The notes beneath the pieces were generated by a model. The model saw nothing but the letters and a program-made list of their open reading frames with translations, ran no database searches and was not told where the DNA came from. Positions 1 to 5,321 of a stretch of DNA of 6,965 nt are shown here, piece after piece. Source of the DNA: Clostridia bacterium (GTDB taxonomy: Bacteria > Bacillota > Clostridia > Christensenellales > Borkfalkiaceae). The position numbers and the translations under genes were made by a program. How positions within the stretch are numbered: the stretch's first letter is position 1; every line of letters begins with the position of its first letter. The stretch spans positions 1 through 6,965 of the forward strand of contig JAGCIP010000105.1 in assembly GCA_017648525.1 (NCBI GenBank), given 5' to 3'.

Positions 1-873
1 ATCCGCCACACTACCCGTAACTTTGAATCAAGAGAAGGTAGCAAGCCTGCAAACGGTCAACTTTCAGCCGTTGCGCTTATGGACGCAAGAAGTATCGCAG
101 CAACCGCTAAAAACGGTGGCGCAATCACTTCTGCAATGGATATGGAATATTCTAACAAATTCAAAAAATACAATTTTAACGATAAAATTTATAAGGCAAG
201 AGTATTTAACGCCGTTAAGAACGGCAATATGGATAGCGAGTTGGTTTACGGCCCGAATATTGCGGATTGGCCCAAAATGCAAGCGCTTAAAGATAACTTG
301 TTGTTGAAAGTGGTTTCAGTTTTAAACGACCCGGTAACTACTACCGACGAACTTATTCCGTCGGGCGAAACTTCTTCTTATCGTTCTAATCCGCTTAAAC
401 TTGCAGAGTTTGCTCTTTCGAGAAAAGACCCCGCTTACGTTGGCAGGGCAAAGGCCGTTCGTGACGGAGAATTCCCTGCTGAATTAGGCTTTAACGAAGA
501 AAATACCACTTACGGTAGCGTGGTGTGTTCTATCAAGCCGGGCGACGGCTCTGCAAGAGAACAAGCGGCGTCTTGTCAAAGGGTTTTAGGCGGTGTTGCT
601 AATATTGCTAAAGAATATGCAACTAAACGTTATAGAAGTAACCTTATCAACTGGGGTATGCTCCCGTTACTTTGCGACGAAAACAAGTTTGAAGTGGACG
701 ATTATATATACGTTGAAAACATCAAAGACGGCGTGCTTTCTGGCGCAAAGGAATTTAAGGCAAAGGTAATCGGCAAAAAGACGAGAGAAATCACCCTTAA
801 AATGGACGCTCTTACTGATGCGGAAAAACAAATAATCTTAAAAGGTTGCTTAATCAACTATTATAAAGGTTAA
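1..873 (+). CDS. Aconitase-superfamily hydratase (YbhJ-like), C-terminal part; 5' end outside window
   Basis: The reading frame is open from base 1 and ends at TAA 871-873, giving 290 residues of a larger protein. Seen: RNFESREGSK at residues 6-15, like the RNF-E-GR segment near the end of the aconitase catalytic core; GDGSAREQAA at 181-190, matching the GSSREHAA segment of the swivel domain; RSNLINWGMLPLL at 212-224, matching the R-x-NLIN-x-G-x-LPL motif; and a C-terminus ILKGCLINYY typical of the family. Known: these enzymes are cytoplasmic 4Fe-4S hydro-lyases that isomerise or hydrate carboxylic acids; YbhJ-like members are often annotated as aconitate hydratase but their substrate is not settled. 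The iron-sulfur cysteines and N-terminal domains lie upstream of the window, so substrate and cluster binding cannot be judged. A strong terminator follows 15 nt after the stop, so this gene is transcriptionally separate from yqfC. Family membership is confident, exact reaction is not. Confidence 0.85.
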   Translation: MRHTTRNFESREGSKPANGQLSAVALMDARSIAATAKNGGAITSAMDMEYSNKFKKYNFNDKIYKARVFNAVKNGNMDSELVYGPNIADWPKMQALKDNLLLKVVSVLNDPVTTTDELIPSGETSSYRSNPLKLAEFALSRKDPAYVGRAKAVRDGEFPAELGFNEENTTYGSVVCSIKPGDGSAREQAASCQRVLGGVANIAKEYATKRYRSNLINWGMLPLLCDENKFEVDDYIYVENIKDGVLSGAKEFKAKVIGKKTREITLKMDALTDAEKQIILKGCLINYYKG

Positions 874-887
874 TAACTAAAAGGCGT

Positions 888-921
888 AAACCCCGCTCCT
901 AAAACTAGGAGCGGGGTTTTT
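888..921 (+). terminator. Intrinsic (rho-independent) terminator after the hydratase gene
   Basis: A perfect 13-bp inverted repeat (888-900 with 907-919, core CCCCGCTCCT / AGGAGCGGGG) closes a 6-nt loop AAAACT. The right arm ends in the run of T at 917-921. It starts 15 nt after the hydratase stop and isolates that gene from the yqfC cluster. Confidence 0.93.
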
Positions 922-927
922 GTTGTG

Positions 928-954
928 CTTAATTCGACTTTTTTCGCATATATT
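928..954 (+). promoter_or_regulatory. Candidate sigma-E-type promoter for yqfC-yqfD
   Basis: CATATATT at 947-954 resembles the sigma-E -10 consensus (CATACAnT, one mismatch), and the AT-rich CTTAATT at 928-934 could act as a weak -35 at a rather short 12-nt spacing. The start point would fall near 961, giving a short leader that carries the ribosome binding site AAAGGAG (964-970), 6 nt before the yqfC ATG. Known: yqfC and yqfD are in the mother-cell sigma-E regulon in Bacillus. The -10 fits, the -35 is poor, and no good sigma-A spacing was found here, so this remains a proposal. Confidence 0.33.
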
Positions 955-976
955 TATGAGAGAAAAGGAGAATATA

Positions 977-1237
977 ATGGGATTTATAGAAGAAATAAAA
1001 AATTGTTTTTGTGTAGAAGAATTGCCCGTTAACCCTTGTTATCGTGCAGTAATTTTCGGGGATAGTGCGGTGTATTTAGAAAACGTTAAAGCGATTGTGT
1101 ATTACACGACGGAAGAGATAGCGCTGACCGTAAAGGGCGGTGGAATTATTTTGCGTGGAGAGAATTTATACGTAAAGAAATATTGTGCGGGGGATTTGGC
1201 GGTTTGCGGAAAAATAAAAGCGTTAGAACGAGTTTAG
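977..1237 (+). CDS. yqfC: Sporulation protein YqfC (YabP/YqfC family)
   Basis: This encodes an 86-aa protein, the usual size for the family. The ATG at 977 is chosen over an upstream TTG at 920 because 920 lies inside the terminator T tract and 977 has a good ribosome binding site (AAAGGAG at 964-970, spacing 6). Seen: the family's beta-strand pattern with FGDSAVYLENVKAIVYYTTEEIAL at residues 27-50 (the ENHKGI-Y-E block of relatives, here ENVKAIVYYT), then GGGIILRGENLYVKKY at 54-69 and a final strand VCGKIKALERV. Known: YqfC is a small mother-cell sporulation protein found next to yqfD in endospore formers, related to the coat-associated YabP; no enzymatic activity is known. Its 3' end overlaps the likely yqfD start by 34 nt, which suggests translational coupling. 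Context and pattern agree well. Confidence 0.85.
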   Translation: MGFIEEIKNCFCVEELPVNPCYRAVIFGDSAVYLENVKAIVYYTTEEIALTVKGGGIILRGENLYVKKYCAGDLAVCGKIKALERV

Positions 1238-2130
1238 GGGTATTAGTTAATTATAGGATAAAAGGGTTAAACCTTGATGGGTTTATAAACCTTGTTAAAA
1301 ATCGTGGAATAGAACTTTATAACCTTAAAAAAAGGGGGAATAAAGAACTGTGCCTTTCGGTAAAGTTTAACCAATGTGCAAAATTTTTTGCAATCGCAAA
1401 AGAAATGTGCTATAATATAGAAAAAGTAGGGGAAAGTGGGAAAGGCTATCCCGTGCTTGCCCTTTATCGTTCGGTGGGAGTTATCGCCTGCATTGCCGTT
1501 TTTACGGCGATAGTTTATCTTGCAAGCGACTTTATCTTTGCGTTTAATTTTACGGGTAGCGGTAGCGTCTATGCACGAGAGATTAAAGAGTATTTAAGTT
1601 CTCGGGGTATTATTGAGTTTAGCAGATTTTCAAATATTGATTTGCCACGGCTTGAAGACGAGATTTTGGCGGAAAATAAAAATCTGTCTTTTGTTAGTGT
1701 GCAAAAAAAGGGGAATAGGCTTATCGTAAATTCCGCAACGTCTACTAGCAAAACGGAAAGGCTTAACGGAAACGTCTATTCTTTGACTGCGGACCAAGAC
1801 GGCGTGGTCGAAAAAATAAAAGTTTACCGTGGGACGGCGCTGGTGAAAGTGGGTCAAGCGGTAAAAAAAGGCGACCTTTTAGTTGACGGGCAAGTAGTGG
1901 TTAAAGAGCAAACCTTAAAAACCAACGTCATAGCGTATCTTTCGCTCGTGTGTGAAAAGAAGTGCGAATACCGTTCGCAATCTGCGGGGGAAGAACAAAA
2001 GGCAATAATAATAGCCGAATCTGAATTTTTGGAAGAACCGTTGGGGTCAACGGTTAGCGTTAGATTTGAAAACGGACAATATATTTACACAGTTTCGGTA
2101 AGTTACCGAAAAATACTTTATGCGGGTTAG
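1204..2130 (+). CDS. yqfD: Sporulation protein YqfD (shortened at the C-terminus)
   Basis: A membrane-anchored sporulation protein always paired with yqfC. Start: the frame has no ATG near its beginning. TTG at 1204 is preferred (308 aa) because GGGGGA at 1189-1194 lies 9 nt upstream and the N-terminus then matches relatives, with LGVLVNYRIKG about 10 residues in. TTG at 1183 would add 7 residues. Seen, numbered from 1204: an N-terminal cytoplasmic domain (1-85, including GFINLVKNRGIELYNLKKRG), one transmembrane helix (about 89-115), a POTRA-like stretch (about 119-178), and a hammerhead/lipoyl-like segment ADQDGVVEKIKVYRGTALVK with VGQAVKKGDLLVDG (196-229). Known: relatives are usually near 400 aa, so this copy lacks roughly 80-90 residues of the region after DLLVDG. 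The molecular function is unknown, and sigma-E control is known from Bacillus. Identity is firm from domain order and context; the start is less so. Confidence 0.85.
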   Translation: MRKNKSVRTSLGVLVNYRIKGLNLDGFINLVKNRGIELYNLKKRGNKELCLSVKFNQCAKFFAIAKEMCYNIEKVGESGKGYPVLALYRSVGVIACIAVFTAIVYLASDFIFAFNFTGSGSVYAREIKEYLSSRGIIEFSRFSNIDLPRLEDEILAENKNLSFVSVQKKGNRLIVNSATSTSKTERLNGNVYSLTADQDGVVEKIKVYRGTALVKVGQAVKKGDLLVDGQVVVKEQTLKTNVIAYLSLVCEKKCEYRSQSAGEEQKAIIIAESEFLEEPLGSTVSVRFENGQYIYTVSVSYRKILYAG

Positions 2131-2145
2131 AAAAGCGCTAACCTG
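2123..2145 (+). promoter_or_regulatory. Hairpin spanning the yqfD stop, just before the pgpH ribosome binding site
   Basis: GGTTAG (2125-2130) pairs perfectly with CTAACC (2138-2143) around the 7-nt loop AAAAGCG. C23-G45 and a G-U pair extend it to 8 bp. It includes the yqfD stop codon and ends 1 nt before the pgpH ribosome binding sequence AAAGGA (2147-2152). There is no T tract, so it is not a terminator. It could tune pgpH translation or mark an mRNA processing point, but its role is inferred only. Confidence 0.3.
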
Positions 2146-2160
2146 GAAAGGAATATAAAA

Positions 2161-3624
2161 ATGAGAAAACAAAAATCGCAAAAAATATTGCCTTGGGTAA
2201 CCAAGGACGTGGTGTTGAACGTTTTAGTTTACGTTCTCAACTTGTTATTTATACTGTTTTTATTCGTCGGGGTGATTTACATCAACTCGGTAACCAACCA
2301 AATGCAATATGAAGAGTGGCTTAACGAAACTTCTAACATCTTGCACTTTTTTATATTGCTATTGTTGATTATTGCGCTTATGGCGGGGTACTTCTTCTTT
2401 GAAGACAGAGATTTTCTTAAAAATCCGGTCAACTCAGAAATGATTTTCTTGATAGTAGAAATATCGTTAGTTATTTGTCATTTGAGCGGAAACTACGTTA
2501 ATTTATACGTTCGTCCGCTCGCATTAGCAAGCGTTTTAACATTGTTTTTAACCGACAAGAAAAAGGCGGTGTTTATCAATATGATATACTGTCTTTTAAC
2601 CTTTTTATTCGACTCGCTTGGTAGTGTGGAAATCTCTATCGGCGAATATCCCGTTATGCTTATGGGTTTTGCGTCGGGTATAGTTGCGGTGTTCGTTTTA
2701 GAAAACGTATATTCAAGAATTAAACTTTTGGCAATGAGTTTGGTTTTATCCGTGCCGACTGTCGTTTGCGTGGGTATGATGCTTATAAACGCACCCAAAG
2801 ACACGGCGGTAATAGACATAATAAGTAGCGCTTGTTCCGGCCCGTTCACCGTTTGTGCGTTCATAATTTTATTGCCCGTGTTTGAAACGGTTTTCACTAA
2901 AGTTTCAAAATTCAAACTCGCAGAACTTACCGACCATAAAGCAAAACTTATCAGAAAAATGATTAGTGAAGCCCCGGGAACGTTTAACCACGCAATCGTT
3001 GTTTCAAACATAGCAGAAGCCTGCGCAATCGCCATAAATGAAGACGCTTTACTTGCAAGAACTTGTGCCTATTATCACGACGTTGGCAAACTTCGTCGTC
3101 CGGAATTCTTTAAGGAAAATCAAGCTGACGGTGTTAACCCGCACGACGATTTAACCCCTGAACTTTCCGCAAACATTATTAAATCGCACACCCAAGACGG
3201 TTATAATCTTATTATGAAAAACCGCTTGCCCAAGGAAATAGCGGATGCGTGTAGAGAGCACCACGGTACTTTGCCGATATTGTATTTTTACGGCAAAGCA
3301 CAAAAATTTACCGACGGTGAAGTTGATATTGCGCAGTATTGTTACGCTGGACCTAAACCCCGCACCAAGATTGCTGCGATTATAATGATTGCCGACGGGT
3401 GTGAGGCGGCGGCAAGGTCGTTACAAGACCGCTCACGTGAAAACGTTAAGCAGGTCGTTAGAAAAATTGTTAACGAAAGAATGGAACTCGGTCAATTTGA
3501 AGATTGCGAGATTACCTTGAAAGAATTAAACATTATAATTCACACGGTAGTAAACAACCTTACGGGTATTTATCACAATAGAATAGAGTATCCAAAGGTA
3601 AATTTAGACGGAATTGATTTATAA
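2161..3624 (+). CDS. pgpH: 7TM-HD cyclic-di-AMP phosphodiesterase PgpH (YqfF), without the extracytoplasmic HDED domain
   Basis: This encodes a membrane HD-domain phosphodiesterase that, in the characterised family, hydrolyses the second messenger c-di-AMP to pApA on the cytoplasmic side. Seen: one N-terminal helix (about 17-42), a loop of only about 18 residues (43-60), then seven hydrophobic helices (about 61-240) and a full HD domain. The metal-binding pattern is intact: H277, H306-D307 in CAYYHDVGKLRRPEFFKENQ, H343, H367-H368 in REHHGT, and D412 in IADGCEAAARSL. The family signature YAGPKPRTKIAAI is at 395-407. Known: PgpH/YqfF proteins are usually about 700 aa, with a roughly 250-residue 7TMR-HDED sensor between helix 1 and the 7TM block; that part is missing, giving 487 aa. 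The ATG has AAAGGA 8 nt upstream, and ybeY follows after 17 nt. Catalysis should be retained, while sensing may differ. Confidence 0.92.
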   Translation: MRKQKSQKILPWVTKDVVLNVLVYVLNLLFILFLFVGVIYINSVTNQMQYEEWLNETSNILHFFILLLLIIALMAGYFFFEDRDFLKNPVNSEMIFLIVEISLVICHLSGNYVNLYVRPLALASVLTLFLTDKKKAVFINMIYCLLTFLFDSLGSVEISIGEYPVMLMGFASGIVAVFVLENVYSRIKLLAMSLVLSVPTVVCVGMMLINAPKDTAVIDIISSACSGPFTVCAFIILLPVFETVFTKVSKFKLAELTDHKAKLIRKMISEAPGTFNHAIVVSNIAEACAIAINEDALLARTCAYYHDVGKLRRPEFFKENQADGVNPHDDLTPELSANIIKSHTQDGYNLIMKNRLPKEIADACREHHGTLPILYFYGKAQKFTDGEVDIAQYCYAGPKPRTKIAAIIMIADGCEAAARSLQDRSRENVKQVVRKIVNERMELGQFEDCEITLKELNIIIHTVVNNLTGIYHNRIEYPKVNLDGIDL

Positions 3625-3641
3625 TAACTAAGGAAAAGATT

Positions 3642-4115
3642 ATGGGCAAATTAAAAATAGAGTGTTTTGACAAAAAATTAAAATTAAGAAAACTTGCAAA
3701 AGCCGTTTACAAGGCGTTAGAACAAGTTTCGTACTTTAAAGTTGAATTAGTTTTTAAAGATGCGGACAGTATGACGGCGTTAAACCGCAACACTCGTGGC
3801 GTGGATAAGTTAACGGACGTTCTTTCCTATCCGAGTTTGGACGGAATTAAGAGAAAAATTCTTTACCCAGACGACTGCCCGACAGAACTTGAAGGCAAGT
3901 ATATTTTTATGGGTTCGATAGTTCTTTGCGAAGATAAAGTGCTTGCGCAAGCACAAGAATACGGACACAGCGAAAACGACGAGCGTGAATACTTGATTAT
4001 TCACGGGTTGTTGCACTTGTTTGGTTACGACCACGAAAACGAAGAAGATAAAAAAGAAATGCGCAAAATGGAAAAGGAAATACTTTTTGCATATAAAGGG
4101 GTAAAAGACGAATGA
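3642..4115 (+). CDS. ybeY: Endoribonuclease YbeY (16S rRNA maturation and ribosome quality control)
   Basis: YbeY is a zinc-dependent single-strand endoribonuclease that matures the 3' end of 16S rRNA and helps degrade defective 70S ribosomes. Seen: the complete zinc signature HGLLHLFGYDH at residues 121-131 with ligands H121, H125 and H131, and TDVLSYP at 58-64 (TDVLSFP in most members). The length of 157 aa is normal. One deviation is MGSIVLC at 90-96, where most members have GDI, so the usual aspartate is a serine. The ATG at 3642 has AGGA at 3631-3634, 7 nt away. The stop overlaps the era start as ATGA, so the two are probably translationally coupled; YbeY and Era are known partners in small-subunit rRNA processing. 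Confidence 0.95.
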   Translation: MGKLKIECFDKKLKLRKLAKAVYKALEQVSYFKVELVFKDADSMTALNRNTRGVDKLTDVLSYPSLDGIKRKILYPDDCPTELEGKYIFMGSIVLCEDKVLAQAQEYGHSENDEREYLIIHGLLHLFGYDHENEEDKKEMRKMEKEILFAYKGVKDE

Positions 4116-4993
4116 AAAGCGGATTCGTTGCCGTCGTAGGCAGAGCAAATGCGGGGAAAAGCACGCTCGTTAACGTGTTGGTTGGCGAAAAGGTTGCAAT
4201 CGTTTCTCCCAAACCCCAAACTACTCGTGATAGAATTTTGGGCGTTCTTACGACCAAGGATTATCAAATAGCATTTATAGATACGCCCGGTATTTATAGG
4301 GCGGACAATCTTCTCAACTCGGTTATGCAAAAGACCACGGCGGATTCTTGTGTGGACGTTGACGCCATTATGTTTTTAATGGACGCACACGAAGGTATAA
4401 GCGACACCGATAGAGCCTTGCTTAAAAAATACACGGCGTTAAAAATCCCTGTTGTTTTGGTGCTTACTAAAATCGACATAATGCCCGAAAGTTTGCTTAT
4501 AGCAGAACTTAAAGAATTAGCCGAAGAAAACGTGGAAGTAGTGCCTGTTTCGGCTAGAAAAAATAGGAATATTAAAGAATTAATTAAAGTTGTTTTGGAC
4601 AAGTTGCCAGACGGTGAAAAACTTTTTGAACAAGATATAGTTTCAGACCGTTCTGAAAAGTTTATGTTAGCCGAAATAATGCGTGAAAAAATACTTTTAA
4701 AGTTTGAAAAGGAAATTCCGCACGGCATTGCGGTAATCATAAATAAATTTGCTCTTATGGACGGCGGAAATATGTACGAAGTAAATTTAGACGTAATTTG
4801 CGAAAAGCCCAACCACAAAGCAATTTTAATCGGCAAAGGCGGAAAGGCAATCAAAGAAGTTTCATCTTTCGCCCGCACCGATATGGAAAAATTCTTAGGC
4901 AAGAAAGTCTTTTTAACCACTTACGTAAAGGTTAAAGAAGAGTGGCGCAACAGCACGCAACTTTTAAAACAATACGGCTACGAAGAATTATAA
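4112..4993 (+). CDS. era: GTPase Era (30S ribosome assembly)
   Basis: Era is an essential GTPase that binds the 3' end of 16S rRNA and licenses 30S maturation. Seen: G1 GRANAGKS at residues 10-17, G2 TTR at 37-39, G3 DTPG at 57-60, G4 TKID at 119-122, G5 SAR at 147-149, and a C-terminal KH domain with the RNA-binding loop IGKGGKAI at 240-247. The length of 293 aa is normal. Two small deviations: G1 reads GRANAGKS where many relatives have GRPNVGKS, and the segment after DTPG reads IYRADNLLNS instead of the usual IHKPKHKLGE. All nucleotide-binding residues remain. Its ATG overlaps the ybeY stop, and no separate ribosome binding site is needed. The TAA stop is also the first three bases of a 21-bp repeat. 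Confidence 0.96.
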   Translation: MKSGFVAVVGRANAGKSTLVNVLVGEKVAIVSPKPQTTRDRILGVLTTKDYQIAFIDTPGIYRADNLLNSVMQKTTADSCVDVDAIMFLMDAHEGISDTDRALLKKYTALKIPVVLVLTKIDIMPESLLIAELKELAEENVEVVPVSARKNRNIKELIKVVLDKLPDGEKLFEQDIVSDRSEKFMLAEIMREKILLKFEKEIPHGIAVIINKFALMDGGNMYEVNLDVICEKPNHKAILIGKGGKAIKEVSSFARTDMEKFLGKKVFLTTYVKVKEEWRNSTQLLKQYGYEEL

Positions 4994-5011
4994 ACGGCGC
5001 ATCTCTGCGTT
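4991..5011 (+). repeat. 21-bp direct repeat, copy 1 (starts at the era stop codon)
   Basis: Identical over 21 bp to 5114-5134 (core ACGGCGCATCTCTGCG). Each copy contains the mini-hairpin CGCA-TCTC-TGCG (here 4998-5009). It begins with the TAA stop of era, so it lies entirely in the untranslated region after that gene. Confidence 0.9.
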
Positions 5012-5113
5012 TCTGCTCAAAGTTTTGACTTCAATGACCAGACGGTCAATTTCAGCCAAAACTCTTCACGAGCCTTGACCTGCTTGTTTCTAATTCTTCT
5101 TAACAATTGTTGT
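5012..5113 (+). other. 102-nt insert between the direct repeats, with a long imperfect hairpin
   Basis: No convincing + strand gene lies here. Three nested helices fold 5015-5073: GCTC (5015-5018) with GAGC (5070-5073), AGTTTTG (5021-5027) with CAAAACT (5057-5063), and TGACC (5035-5039) with GGTCA (5044-5048). A competing helix pairs GGTCAA (5044-5049) with TTGACC (5075-5080). TAATTCTTC (5091-5099) is the exact reverse complement of the last era codons at 4982-4990, so an outer 9-bp stem could close the whole module. These pairings are read directly; that they form a functional RNA or mobile unit is inference. On the - strand a 29-codon frame (5106 down to 5017, TTG start) exists without a clear ribosome binding site. 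Confidence 0.45.
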
Positions 5114-5116
5114 TAA
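5100..5116 (+). repeat. AT-rich inverted repeat overlapping the second direct repeat
   Basis: TTAACAA (5100-5106) pairs perfectly with TTGTTAA (5110-5116) around a 3-nt loop. Its right arm runs into the first three bases of the second 21-bp repeat. AACAATTGTT (5103-5112) is itself a perfect palindrome. It could be a weak RNA hairpin or a protein target site; no T tract follows. Confidence 0.45.
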
Positions 5117-5134
5117 ACGGCGCATCTCTGCGTT
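5114..5134 (+). repeat. 21-bp direct repeat, copy 2
   Basis: Identical to 4991-5011, offset by exactly 123 bp. It carries the same CGCA-TCTC-TGCG mini-hairpin (5121-5132). After base 5134 the two copies diverge (TCTG versus GCAC). Its last two bases contribute to the possible -35 box of the next promoter. Confidence 0.9.
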
Positions 5135-5161
5135 GCACTATCATTTTAATAAAGGTATATT
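5133..5161 (+). promoter_or_regulatory. Candidate sigma-A promoter for yqzL-recO
   Basis: TTGCAC (5133-5138) and TATATT (5156-5161) are separated by 17 nt. The -10 matches the consensus in five of six bases, the -35 in only three. Transcription would start near 5168 and give a leader of about 34 nt. The -35 begins inside the end of the second 21-bp repeat. Read-through from era is an equally good way to express these genes. Confidence 0.35.
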
Positions 5162-5201
5162 TTTAACAAATAATCACATACTACCCTAAAAGGGGGGGCG
5201 T

Positions 5202-5318
5202 ATGAGTAAAGAAGATAAAAAAGCCAAGTCTCCCGCCGTTTCGGCGTGGGAGATGTTTGAAAAAACCGGTGATATTTCCTATTATCTTTTATACAAACGG
5301 ATAAACGGAGAAAAATAA
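5202..5318 (+). CDS. yqzL: YqzL family small protein (38 aa)
   Basis: A 38-residue protein with a lysine-rich start (MSKEDKKAKSPAVS) followed by AWEMFEKTGDISYYLLYKRI at residues 15-34. This matches the YqzL family pattern W-x-x-F-x-x-TG-x-I-x-x-YLLYK, recognised from memory of relatives. Its place between era and recO is the conserved position of yqzL in Firmicutes, which strengthens the call. Function is unknown; no signal peptide or membrane segment is seen. The ribosome binding site is an unusual run of seven G (5192-5198) just 3 nt before the ATG, preceded by A, so the effective pairing is probably with AGGGGG at 5191-5196. The recO ATG starts 3 nt after its stop, so the two genes are almost surely co-translated. 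Confidence 0.8.
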   Translation: MSKEDKKAKSPAVSAWEMFEKTGDISYYLLYKRINGEK

Positions 5319-5321
5319 AAA

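Noticed and set aside
79..307. Small overlapping frames (23-307 on + and 64-282 on -) within the hydratase gene
   Set aside because: Frame 1 is open from base 1 and encodes recognisable aconitase-family motifs across the same bases.
920..976. Longer yqfC from a TTG at 920
   Set aside because: The start lies in the terminator T tract, and the added residues match nothing in the family. ATG 977 has a proper ribosome binding site.
2493..3035. 180-codon open frame on the - strand opposite pgpH
   Set aside because: It is the shadow of the pgpH transmembrane and HD-coding region, with no ribosome binding site or family pattern seen.
4294..4920. 208-codon open frame on the - strand opposite era
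   Set aside because: It lies entirely antisense to era, whose G motifs and KH domain are unmistakable. Its serine-, isoleucine- and phenylalanine-rich composition is what the complement of such a gene gives.
4991..5134. CRISPR-like pair of repeats
   Set aside because: There are only two 21-bp copies with a 102-nt gap and no cas genes. CRISPR spacers are about 30-40 nt and arrays are regular.
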